In this document: piece after piece, positions 1 to 5,376 of the stretch
How the letters are laid out: every line of letters begins with the position of its first letter
Position numbering within the stretch: position 1 is the first letter of the stretch
From: Gammaproteobacteria bacterium UBA3498
GTDB taxonomy: Bacteria; Pseudomonadota; Gammaproteobacteria; Pseudomonadales; Pseudohongiellaceae
Assembly (NCBI GenBank): GCA_002377605.1
Contig: DFQD01000104.1
Span: forward strand, 1 to 7,065
Direction: 5' to 3'
DNA: 7,065 nucleotides
Notes under the pieces: model-generated
Told to the model about the DNA's origin: nothing
What the model saw: the letters and a program-made list of their open reading frames with translations, nothing else
Database searches by the model: none
Translations under genes and position numbers: made by a program

Positions 1-1507
1 GCAAACCCGTTTCGTAACTCAGAAAGCATTCAACCAGGGATTAAATCCCATCGTGGTCATAAATAAAGTAGATCGCGATGGCGCTCGACCTCACTGGGTA
101 TTAGACGAAGTTTTCGATCTTTTTGACAAATTGGGTGCAAACGATATTCAGCTGGATTTTCCAGTGTTATATGCATCTGCAACTGAAGGAAGGGCAGGCC
201 TAGAAGCTGAGAACTTGGCGACTGACATGTTGCCGCTGTTTCATACAATAATTAAGAAAGTTCCAGCACCTGAGGTTGTCATAGATGCGCCACTGCAAAT
301 GCAAATTAGTGCACTGGATTACAGTAGCTATGTTGGTGTCATCGGTATTGGGCGTATTACTCGCGGTACTGTGATGCCAAACCAACAAGTTGTCGTCGTC
401 GATCGTGAAGGAAACGAGCGCAAAGGAAAGTTGCTGCAGGTCAAAAGTCATTTAGGGCTGGAGCGAATAGATGTGGAGGAGGCAACCGCCGGAGAAATAG
501 TCTGCATAACCGGAATAGATGATTTAAAAATTTCCGACACTATCTGCGATCCTGAAAGTGTGGAAGCAATGCCTGTACTGACTGTTGATAAACCAACAAT
601 AAGCATGACCTTTCAAGTAAATGATTCCCCTTTTGCTGGCCGGGAAGGAAAATTTCTCACCACACGACATCTGAAAGAGAGATTAGAACGAGAATTACTG
701 CACAATGTTGCGCTAACAGTAGAACAAGGGAGTGAGCCGGATAAATATACTGTTTCCGGTAGAGGCGAGTTGCATCTCGCTGTATTGATCGAAAACATGC
801 GAAGAGAAGGTTATGAACTCGCCGTTTCTAAGCCGGAAGTAATAGTTCAGATTAAAGATGGTAAAAAGCTTGAGCCCTATGAAGCGCTAGTTGTAGATTG
901 TGAAGAACAACATCAAGGTGCAGTGATTGAAGAGTTGGGCGAGAGAAGAGCAGAACTAATAAATCTTCTTCCTGATGGGAAGGGCCGTGTGCGCTTATCC
1001 TACTTAATATCGACAAGAGGACTAATTGGATTTAGATCGCAGTTTTTATCGATTACTTCAGGATCGGGAATCATGACTCATGTATTCGAGCATTATGAAG
1101 AATACAAAGAAATAGAATTGGCAACTCGGAAGAATGGAGTATTGGTTTCTATGGTTAAAGGAAAAACTTTGGCCTATTCCCTATTTAATCTGCAAGATAG
1201 GGGTCGCTTGTTTATTGAGCCAAATACTGAAGTCTATGAAGGAATGATTGTTGGGCTGCATAGTCGAGACAATGATTTAGTTGTTAATCCCACGAAAGCG
1301 AAACAACTTACAAATATTCGAGCAGCTGGAAGTGATGAGAATATTTTATTAACTCCGCCTATCTCTCACAGTTTGGAACAAGCAATGGAATTTATAGCCG
1401 AAGATGAGCTCGTTGAAGTGACGCCAGCGCATGTGAGACTGAGAAAGAAATACTTAACTGAAAATGAACGTAAAAGAATGAGTAAAGGAGCTGCTGCCAG
1501 AGGTTAG
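1..1507 (+). CDS. typA: TypA/BipA translational GTPase, 3' part (5' end outside window)
   Basis: TypA/BipA is a ribosome-binding GTPase of the EF-G/LepA family, linked in other bacteria to 50S assembly, low-temperature growth and stress. The reading frame is already open at the window edge (first full codon at base 2, residues QTRFVTQKAF), so the GTG at 53 is an internal valine and not the start. About 501 of the roughly 600 residues usual for the family are present; the missing part holds the P-loop, switch I and the DTPGH motif. Visible are the G4 motif NKVD (62-73), the G5-like SAT (176-184), the beta-barrel domain 2 (QMQISALDYSSYVGVIGIGR), the EF-G-like domains (VSGRGELHLAVLIENMRREG, STRGLIGFRSQF) and the family's C-terminal stretch with NDLVVNP, LTNIRA and DELVEVTP. 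It ends at TAG with no frameshift. The identification rests on similarity along the whole visible length. A 116-base spacer separates it from pip. Confidence 0.97.
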   Translation, partial: QTRFVTQKAFNQGLNPIVVINKVDRDGARPHWVLDEVFDLFDKLGANDIQLDFPVLYASATEGRAGLEAENLATDMLPLFHTIIKKVPAPEVVIDAPLQMQISALDYSSYVGVIGIGRITRGTVMPNQQVVVVDREGNERKGKLLQVKSHLGLERIDVEEATAGEIVCITGIDDLKISDTICDPESVEAMPVLTVDKPTISMTFQVNDSPFAGREGKFLTTRHLKERLERELLHNVALTVEQGSEPDKYTVSGRGELHLAVLIENMRREGYELAVSKPEVIVQIKDGKKLEPYEALVVDCEEQHQGAVIEELGERRAELINLLPDGKGRVRLSYLISTRGLIGFRSQFLSITSGSGIMTHVFEHYEEYKEIELATRKNGVLVSMVKGKTLAYSLFNLQDRGRLFIEPNTEVYEGMIVGLHSRDNDLVVNPTKAKQLTNIRAAGSDENILLTPPISHSLEQAMEFIAEDELVEVTPAHVRLRKKYLTENERKRMSKGAAARG

Positions 1508-1538
1508 ACTTTTCTAATTTCTGAATCTTTACTAGCGC

Positions 1539-1556
1539 AGGTCTTTGAGCTGACCT
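1539..1556 (+). repeat. Small inverted repeat downstream of typA
   Basis: The arms AGGTC and GACCT enclose an 8-base loop, 31 bases after the typA stop. A 5-bp hairpin here could slow polymerase or protect the transcript's 3' end. No run of T follows, so it does not qualify as a good intrinsic terminator, and chance is a fair explanation. Confidence 0.25.
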
Positions 1557-1590
1557 ACTATTGGAGGCGTTTCAGCCATTAAATTGTGAA

Positions 1591-1606
1591 GCTTCTATAT
1601 AGAAGC
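1591..1606. repeat. Perfect 16-bp palindrome upstream of pip
   Basis: GCTTCTATATAGAAGC is a perfect palindrome ending 17 bases before the pip ATG. It could be an operator for a dimeric regulator, or a 6-bp hairpin with a TATA loop in the pip leader. Its centre (TATATA, 1596-1601) could double as a -10 element, but no convincing -35 lies 16-18 bases upstream, so a promoter call is weak. A second tiny hairpin, ATGC-AGAAA-GCAT, lies at 1610-1622, just before the start codon. Function is inferred only from position and symmetry. Confidence 0.35.
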
Positions 1607-1623
1607 AATATGCAGAAAGCATC

Positions 1624-2583
1624 ATGCTAGTTCTATTCCCAGAAATAAAACCTTATAAGCGACACCAAATTAAGGTGTCGGGCATCCACGAGTTGTATCT
1701 GGATGAATCCGGCAACCCAAGCGGGATTCCAGTACTATTTGTGCACGGGGGACCCGGTGGAGCTTGCGATGCTAGCTCTCGACGGTTTTACGATCCCCAA
1801 GTATTTCGGATCATCACCTTCGATCAGAGAGGTTGTGGTAGGTCGACTCCCCATGGTTCTTTAGATGAAAACACAACTGATCATTTAATAAGTGATATCG
1901 AGAAAATTCGCGAACATCTGGAAATTGATCAGTGGATTCTGTTCGGTGGTTCTTGGGGCTCTACTTTGAGTTTGCTTTATGCTCAGGCCCATCCTAAGTG
2001 TGTATCAGCTCTAATATTGCGTGGCATTTTTCTTTGCAGGCAATGTGATCTGGATTGGGTATATAAGGATGGTACGAACAGAGTTTTTCCTGACTATTGG
2101 GAAGATTTTGTAAAACCGATTGCTGAAAATGAGCGGAATGATTTGGTTCAAGCTTATTATGAGCGGCTTACTGGCGAAGATGAGCTTGCGCGAATGGCTG
2201 CGGCAAAAGCTTGGTCTGCTTGGGAAGGTAATTGTGCAACACTACGGCCCAGCGCTGAATTCGTGGCCAGGCTTACAAAGCCTCACAATGCGCTTGCACT
2301 TTCCCGAATTGAGACCCATTACTTCGTAAACAAAGGATTCATTGAAGAGAATCAGATTCTTAAAAATATAAGTGTAATTCGCGATATTCCTGGACGCATT
2401 ATCCATGGGCGCTACGATGTATTATGTCCGCTTAATAACGCCTTAGCACTAAATCATCAATGGGTGAACTCAGACTTACACATTGTTAGGGATGCTGGTC
2501 ATGCAGCTTCTGAGCCGGGTAATGTCGATGCGCTAATTCGAGCGACACAAGATATTGCGAAAGAATTGCAGACTGCCGGCTGA
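1624..2583 (+). CDS. pip: Proline iminopeptidase (alpha/beta hydrolase, family S33)
   Basis: This cytoplasmic serine peptidase removes N-terminal proline from peptides, late in peptide breakdown. The 319-residue protein has the usual length and hallmarks of the Pip family: HGGPGG at residues 41-46 (oxyanion hole region), FDQRGCGRSTPHG at 66-78, the nucleophile elbow GGSWGS with Ser110, GRYDVLCP with the catalytic Asp265, and AGHAASEPG with the catalytic His293. The central cap region (about 140-240) carries the family's AKAWSAWEG and a conserved FPDYWEDF. The start MLVLFPEIKPY matches the usual N-terminus of gammaproteobacterial Pip; the nearby ATG at 1610 is out of frame. No good Shine-Dalgarno sequence precedes the ATG, only AGAAAG. 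dtd follows after 11 bases, so the two are probably co-transcribed; the pip-dtd pairing is also known from pseudomonads. All catalytic residues are present, so an active enzyme is expected. Confidence 0.96.
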   Translation: MLVLFPEIKPYKRHQIKVSGIHELYLDESGNPSGIPVLFVHGGPGGACDASSRRFYDPQVFRIITFDQRGCGRSTPHGSLDENTTDHLISDIEKIREHLEIDQWILFGGSWGSTLSLLYAQAHPKCVSALILRGIFLCRQCDLDWVYKDGTNRVFPDYWEDFVKPIAENERNDLVQAYYERLTGEDELARMAAAKAWSAWEGNCATLRPSAEFVARLTKPHNALALSRIETHYFVNKGFIEENQILKNISVIRDIPGRIIHGRYDVLCPLNNALALNHQWVNSDLHIVRDAGHAASEPGNVDALIRATQDIAKELQTAG

Positions 2584-2594
2584 ACAATTCGCTG

Positions 2595-3032
2595 ATGATC
2601 TCACTAATTCAAAGAGTTAATTACGCAAAGGTTGTAATTGAGGATCAACTTTATTCAGAAATTAATAAAGGTGTTCTTGCTTTAATTGGTATCGAAAAAG
2701 AAGATACCAATGCTACCGCCGAGAAACTTCTAGAACGAATTCTTTCCTATAGAATTTTTGCTGACTATGAAGACAAGATGAATTTGAGTGTTAAAGATAT
2801 TGAAGGCGGAGTAATGCTAGTCTCGCAATTCACCTTAGCCGCAGCAACTGGCAAAGGACTAAGACCGAGTTTTTCTTCAGCAATGCCACCAGATGAGGCC
2901 AAAAAAATCTTCAAGCATCTTGTCGACTTTGCAAAAACTAATTACGCTAAAATTGGCACAGGGCAATTTGGTAATGAGATGAAGATTAGTTTGGAGAACG
3001 ATGGACCGGTGACTTTTTGGCTCAAGGTCTAG
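2595..3032 (+). CDS. dtd: D-aminoacyl-tRNA deacylase
   Basis: Dtd is a cytoplasmic homodimer that hydrolyses D-aminoacyl-tRNAs, and also Gly-tRNA(Ala) mischarged by AlaRS, so keeping D-amino acids out of protein. The 145-residue product has the exact length of the E. coli protein and both signature motifs: SQFTL at 77-81 (the active-site motif) and GPVT at 137-140, which supplies the Gly-cisPro that rejects L-amino acids from across the dimer interface. KGLRPSF (87-93) and the C-terminal FWLKV are also typical. The start MISLIQRV matches the usual N-terminus. There is no Shine-Dalgarno sequence in front of the ATG; with the pip stop only 11 bases upstream, initiation by ribosomes leaving pip is likely. 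The gene ends 11 bases from the end of the oppositely oriented tatC. Confidence 0.97.
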   Translation: MISLIQRVNYAKVVIEDQLYSEINKGVLALIGIEKEDTNATAEKLLERILSYRIFADYEDKMNLSVKDIEGGVMLVSQFTLAAATGKGLRPSFSSAMPPDEAKKIFKHLVDFAKTNYAKIGTGQFGNEMKISLENDGPVTFWLKV

Positions 3033-3043
3033 CTAATCTTTTA

Positions 3044-3799
3044 CTAACTTGCTGCGGTTTCTTCTTCGGCTTGCCTTTTAAGCATTATCCTTCCCGCTAT
3101 AATTCCTAACTCGAATAATGCCCACATTGGGAGGGCAAGCATTGATTGTGTAAAGGGATCGGGAGGTGTCAACAACATAGCTATAACAAAACAACTGACG
3201 ACTACGTAGGGCCGCTTGCCGGATAGAGAATCTGGTTCTGCCAAGCCAGCCCAAATGCAAAGAAACACGGCAATTGGTATTTCAAAGGCGATGCCAAAGG
3301 CCAAGAAAATAGTTAAGGCGAAACTAAGAGTGCTATTGATATCTGGCGCAACCTGAACTCCTTCTGGAGCCACTGAGATAAAAAAGGCAAATACGATTCC
3401 AAATAAAATATAGCGAGCAAAAGCTATTCCCGCATAAAAAAGAGCAACACTGGAAATGAACAAAGGAATCGCCAGTGCTTTCTCATTCTTATAAAGACCT
3501 GGTGCAATAAACGACCAAAGCTGGTACAAGATATAGGGTGCTGCTAGCAAGAAGGCCACATAAAACGTTAGCTTGAAAGGAGCGAAGAAGGGGGATGTTG
3601 GATCGATTGCTATCATCGATGAGCCTTCTGGCAACGCTTGAATCAGGGGAAGCGCTACATAATTGTAGATATCATTTGCCCAGTAAAACAAAGCGAGAAA
3701 GAATACGACGATGGCAATTACACATTTCAAAATGCGATCGCGCAGCTCGATCAAATGATCGATAAGCGTTAATTCTTTTTCGTCTTCAGCTGATACCAT
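3044..3799 (-). CDS. tatC: Sec-independent protein translocase subunit TatC
   Basis: TatC is the polytopic inner-membrane subunit of the twin-arginine translocase. With TatB it forms the receptor that recognises the RR signal peptides of folded proteins. The 251-residue protein has six predicted membrane segments, with the N-terminal HLIELRDR (15-22) containing Glu18, and Glu106 in IAPGLYKNE; by comparison with E. coli these are the signal-peptide contacts Glu15 and Glu103. Pro51, Glu173 (FEIP) and Asp214 (TPPD) also correspond to conserved E. coli residues at a constant offset of three. A deviation lies in membrane segment three, where Arg129 and Gly134 stand at positions that are Tyr and Pro in E. 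coli. The ATG lies inside the 3' end of tatB (14-base overlap), and with only a weak AAAGC upstream, translation is probably coupled to tatB. It is the last gene of the leftward cluster. Confidence 0.97.
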   Translation of the reverse strand: MVSAEDEKELTLIDHLIELRDRILKCVIAIVVFFLALFYWANDIYNYVALPLIQALPEGSSMIAIDPTSPFFAPFKLTFYVAFLLAAPYILYQLWSFIAPGLYKNEKALAIPLFISSVALFYAGIAFARYILFGIVFAFFISVAPEGVQVAPDINSTLSFALTIFLAFGIAFEIPIAVFLCIWAGLAEPDSLSGKRPYVVVSCFVIAMLLTPPDPFTQSMLALPMWALFELGIIAGRIMLKRQAEEETAAS

Positions 3800-4280
3800 C
3801 GTTTTGCTTTATTGTTTTCTTGTCAGTAGGTTCGCTGTTGACTACTTTAGGATTGCCATTAGGATGGTAAATTTCTTTTGCTACTTCTTCTACTTGATCA
3901 GAAACCTCCTGAAGCTCTTCTTGGATTGATTTTTCTTCCTGGTCGCAGTTTTGATCATCTGTTGCGTTAGACGCGCCGGGATCGAAGTTATCCGTATTTA
4001 CGATTTTGTTTACTGAGGTTTCAGTTTCTTTAGCAACCGATTCAACTTTTGCTTTAGCTTCATCGATTTGAGCTAAAACTGATTCATTATGCAATTGCCG
4101 TCGAATTTCGTCGGTATTTAGTTCTCTTTCTATTTCTGCTTTCACTTTATAAAAGGAACGTCGAAATCGACCGACCCAAAGGCCGACAGTTTTCACAGCC
4201 ATAGGGAGTCTCTCAGGCCCAATTACGACCAGAGCGACAATTAAGATTAAGAGAATTTCGGTTGAATGAATGTTAAACAT
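3786..4280 (-). CDS. tatB: Sec-independent protein translocase subunit TatB
   Basis: TatB is the single-span membrane protein that pairs one to one with TatC in the Tat receptor complex. The 164-residue protein shows the full TatB layout: a short periplasmic N-terminus MFNIHSTE with the polar Glu8, a membrane helix at about 9-20, the hinge GPERLP (21-26), an amphipathic helix (AVKTVGLWVGRFRR), and a long, charged, glutamate-rich cytoplasmic tail likely to form coiled coil. Glu8 and the Gly21-Pro22 hinge separate it from TatA, which has Gln and Gly-Thr at the equivalent places. The start lies 40 bases after the tatA stop. No Shine-Dalgarno sequence is seen; a small inverted repeat directly abuts the ATG. 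Its 3' end overlaps the tatC start by 14 bases, fitting coupled synthesis of the two receptor subunits. The tail is poorly conserved, as is usual for this family. Confidence 0.96.
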   Translation of the reverse strand: MFNIHSTEILLILIVALVVIGPERLPMAVKTVGLWVGRFRRSFYKVKAEIERELNTDEIRRQLHNESVLAQIDEAKAKVESVAKETETSVNKIVNTDNFDPGASNATDDQNCDQEEKSIQEELQEVSDQVEEVAKEIYHPNGNPKVVNSEPTDKKTIKQNDGIS

Positions 4281-4292
4281 CGACTGAAGTCG
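4281..4292 (-). promoter_or_regulatory. tatB: Inverted repeat abutting the tatB start codon
   Basis: On the transcript strand the sequence CGACTTCAGTCG ends directly at the tatB ATG. The 5-base arms flank a 2-base centre, or form a 4-bp stem with a UUCA loop. It occupies the place where a Shine-Dalgarno sequence would lie, and none is present. A second pair, GTGCA/TGCAC with a 13-base loop (4292-4314), overlaps its outer base. Such a structure could keep tatB initiation low, but the stems are short, so this is an inference of modest weight. Confidence 0.3.
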
Positions 4293-4320
4293 TGCAGATG
4301 ACTACAGTTTGCACTGGAGA

Positions 4321-4557
4321 TTAAGAAGCTTCCTTGGTTTCAACTTTCTCCGCAGTTGCTTCGATAGTTTCACCAGCCGATTCTTCGGATTCTTCAGATT
4401 CTGCTTCAGCCTGATCATCTTTCATTGCAGTTTTAAATCCTTTTAAGGCGCCACCGAGATCAGAACCTAAGTTGCGCAACTTTTTAGTTCCGAAAAGCAT
4501 TACTACGATCAATAAAATAATCAGTAGTTGCCAAATGCCAATTCCACCTACACCCAT
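4321..4557 (-). CDS. tatA: Sec-independent protein translocase subunit TatA
   Basis: TatA is the small single-span protein that oligomerises at the TatBC receptor to let folded substrates cross the inner membrane. The 78-residue product starts MGVGGIGIWQLLIILLIVV, with the polar Gln10 at the helix start (E. coli Gln8). The hinge FGTKKLRNLGSDLG (22-35) leads into the amphipathic helix with Phe41 in KGFK (E. coli Phe39, essential there), followed by an acidic Glu/Ser/Ala-rich tail. Gln10 and the FGTKKL hinge mark it as TatA and not TatB. It has the best ribosome binding site of the cluster, 6 bases before the ATG. It lies 27 bases downstream of hisE and 40 bases upstream of tatB. The length is at the short end of the usual range, owing to the variable C-terminal tail. 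Confidence 0.97.
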   Translation of the reverse strand: MGVGGIGIWQLLIILLIVVMLFGTKKLRNLGSDLGGALKGFKTAMKDDQAEAESEESEESAGETIEATAEKVETKEAS

Positions 4558-4562
4558 GATAA

Positions 4563-4568
4563 ACCTCC
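4563..4568 (-). promoter_or_regulatory. tatA: Strong Shine-Dalgarno sequence for tatA
   Basis: GGAGGT on the transcript strand, with the GGAGG core ending 6 bases before the ATG, is close to ideal and fixes the tatA start. None of the other starts visible in the window has a comparable site, which suggests tatA is translated more strongly than its neighbours. Confidence 0.85.
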
Positions 4569-4584
4569 AGTACCAACAGCAAAC

Positions 4585-4932
4585 TTAATTGTTGGTTTCA
4601 ATTTTACGTGATGCCTTCTCTTTAAGGCCAGATACATTGAACCTATTTTCCAATTCGTTTAAAACTTGTTCAGGTCCTAAATCTAAATGGCTCAACATAA
4701 CCATTGTGTGAAACCAAAGGTCTGCAGTTTCTTGTACAACTGCTGCTTTGTTTTCTTCAGAATTGTTTTCGCATTCTTTTGCAGCTTCAATCGTCTCATT
4801 AGCTTCTTCGCTAACTTTTTCAAGAATCTTTTTCAGACCTTTCTCATGCAGACTGGCTACATAAGATGAGTCGCTAGACGCAGATTTTCGCTGTTCGAGA
4901 ACAACTGCCAATTCCTCTAATACTTTGTTCAT
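4585..4932 (-). CDS. hisE: Phosphoribosyl-ATP pyrophosphohydrolase (histidine biosynthesis, step 2)
   Basis: HisE hydrolyses phosphoribosyl-ATP to phosphoribosyl-AMP and pyrophosphate in the cytoplasm; the product is the substrate of HisI next door. It belongs to the all-alpha NTP pyrophosphohydrolase (MazG-like) group. From the ATG at 4932 the protein has 115 residues, within the usual range. It carries the family's DSSYVASL (21-28), KGLKKILEKVSEEANE (31-46) with the metal-binding Glu43/Glu46 type motif, and ETADLWFH (68-75) with Glu68/Asp71. A GTG five codons further upstream (4947) is in frame, but it would add a tail absent from typical HisE and has no ribosome binding site, so I chose the ATG. 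Only a weak GAG precedes the ATG, within an inverted repeat. hisI ends 37 bases upstream, and tatA begins 27 bases downstream. Confidence 0.95.
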   Translation of the reverse strand: MNKVLEELAVVLEQRKSASSDSSYVASLHEKGLKKILEKVSEEANETIEAAKECENNSEENKAAVVQETADLWFHTMVMLSHLDLGPEQVLNELENRFNVSGLKEKASRKIETNN

Positions 4933-4935
4933 GTT

Positions 4936-4970
4936 AACACTCAACACCTATTGCAAACACCTGGAGTGTT
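4936..4970 (-). promoter_or_regulatory. Inverted repeat spanning the hisI-hisE junction
   Basis: On the transcript strand AACACTC begins at the last base of the hisI stop codon and pairs perfectly with GAGTGTT, which ends three bases before the hisE ATG. The 21-base loop holds two direct copies of AGGTGTT (4956-4962 and 4943-4949). The 3' arm contains the only Shine-Dalgarno-like GAG for hisE. A ribosome finishing hisI would cover the 5' arm and free the start, so the structure fits translational coupling. Pairing is seen in the sequence; its role is inferred. Confidence 0.4.
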
Positions 4971-5359
4971 TAAGAATTCCCATAAATTTCTGTCGGGTCT
5001 TTGAGGACGGGTTCACTAGCTTCCCATTCACCATTTTCTAGTTTCTGGAAAAAGCAGCTTTCGCGGCCTGTGTGACAAGCGATACCGCCAATTTGCTGAA
5101 CTTTGAAGCACAATGTGTCATTGTCGCAGTCCATATACACATCCACAAGTTTTTGCATATTTCCTGACTCTTCGCCTTTGCGCCATAGTTTAGAGCGGGA
5201 TCTCGACCAATAAACTGCCCTTCCTTCTTCAAGAGACGCTTGCAGAGACTCTCTGTTCACCCATGCTTGCATTAACAAGCGCCCAGACTCAACATCTTGG
5301 GCGACTACAGGAACTAAGCCATCTTCATTCCAGTTAACTTTATCTAAATAGGAAGACAT
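4970..5359 (-). CDS. hisI: Phosphoribosyl-AMP cyclohydrolase (histidine biosynthesis, step 3)
   Basis: HisI opens the adenine ring of phosphoribosyl-AMP to give ProFAR, as a zinc- and magnesium-dependent cytoplasmic dimer. From the ATG at 5359 it has 129 residues, typical for stand-alone HisI. It shows NEDGLVPVVAQD (11-22), the conserved YWSRSRSKLWRKGEESG (50-66), DCDND (77-81) with metal-site Asp79/Asp81 and Cys78, and GGIACHTGRESCFF (91-104) with Cys95 and Cys102, so all three zinc cysteines are present. An in-frame TTG at 5380 overlaps the ubiB stop (TTGA) and would add seven residues. I prefer the ATG because SSYLDKVNWN matches where this family normally begins, but neither start has a clear Shine-Dalgarno sequence. 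hisI and hisE are separate genes here, unlike the bifunctional HisIE of enterobacteria. Confidence 0.95.
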   Translation of the reverse strand: MSSYLDKVNWNEDGLVPVVAQDVESGRLLMQAWVNRESLQASLEEGRAVYWSRSRSKLWRKGEESGNMQKLVDVYMDCDNDTLCFKVQQIGGIACHTGRESCFFQKLENGEWEASEPVLKDPTEIYGNS

Positions 5360-5376
5360 AGGATAAGTATGCGCTC

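Noticed and set aside
53..55. GTG as the start of a complete typA
   Set aside because: The frame continues upstream with residues matching TypA, and the P-loop would be missing; the gene is cut by the window edge.
2120..2329. Second-frame reading inside pip on the plus strand
   Set aside because: It is fully contained in pip, which has intact catalytic motifs; the product has no recognisable features.
3734..3741. GCGATCGC octamer, resembling the HIP1 repeat of cyanobacteria
   Set aside because: I noticed only a single copy, it lies within tatC coding sequence, and the gene content is gammaproteobacterial.
3747..3762. Palindrome TCGATCA-AA-TGATCGA inside the 5' part of tatC
   Set aside because: It encodes the conserved TatC residues IDHLIE; the symmetry follows from the protein motif and needs no regulatory explanation.
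4687..4869. Small Phe/Cys-rich plus-strand reading opposite hisE
   Set aside because: It is the antisense shadow of the Glu/Lys-rich hisE codons, with no start signal of its own.
4933..4947. GTG start for hisE giving a 120-residue protein
   Set aside because: It has no ribosome binding site, adds non-family residues, and lies in the loop of the inverted repeat; the ATG at 4932 fits the family better.
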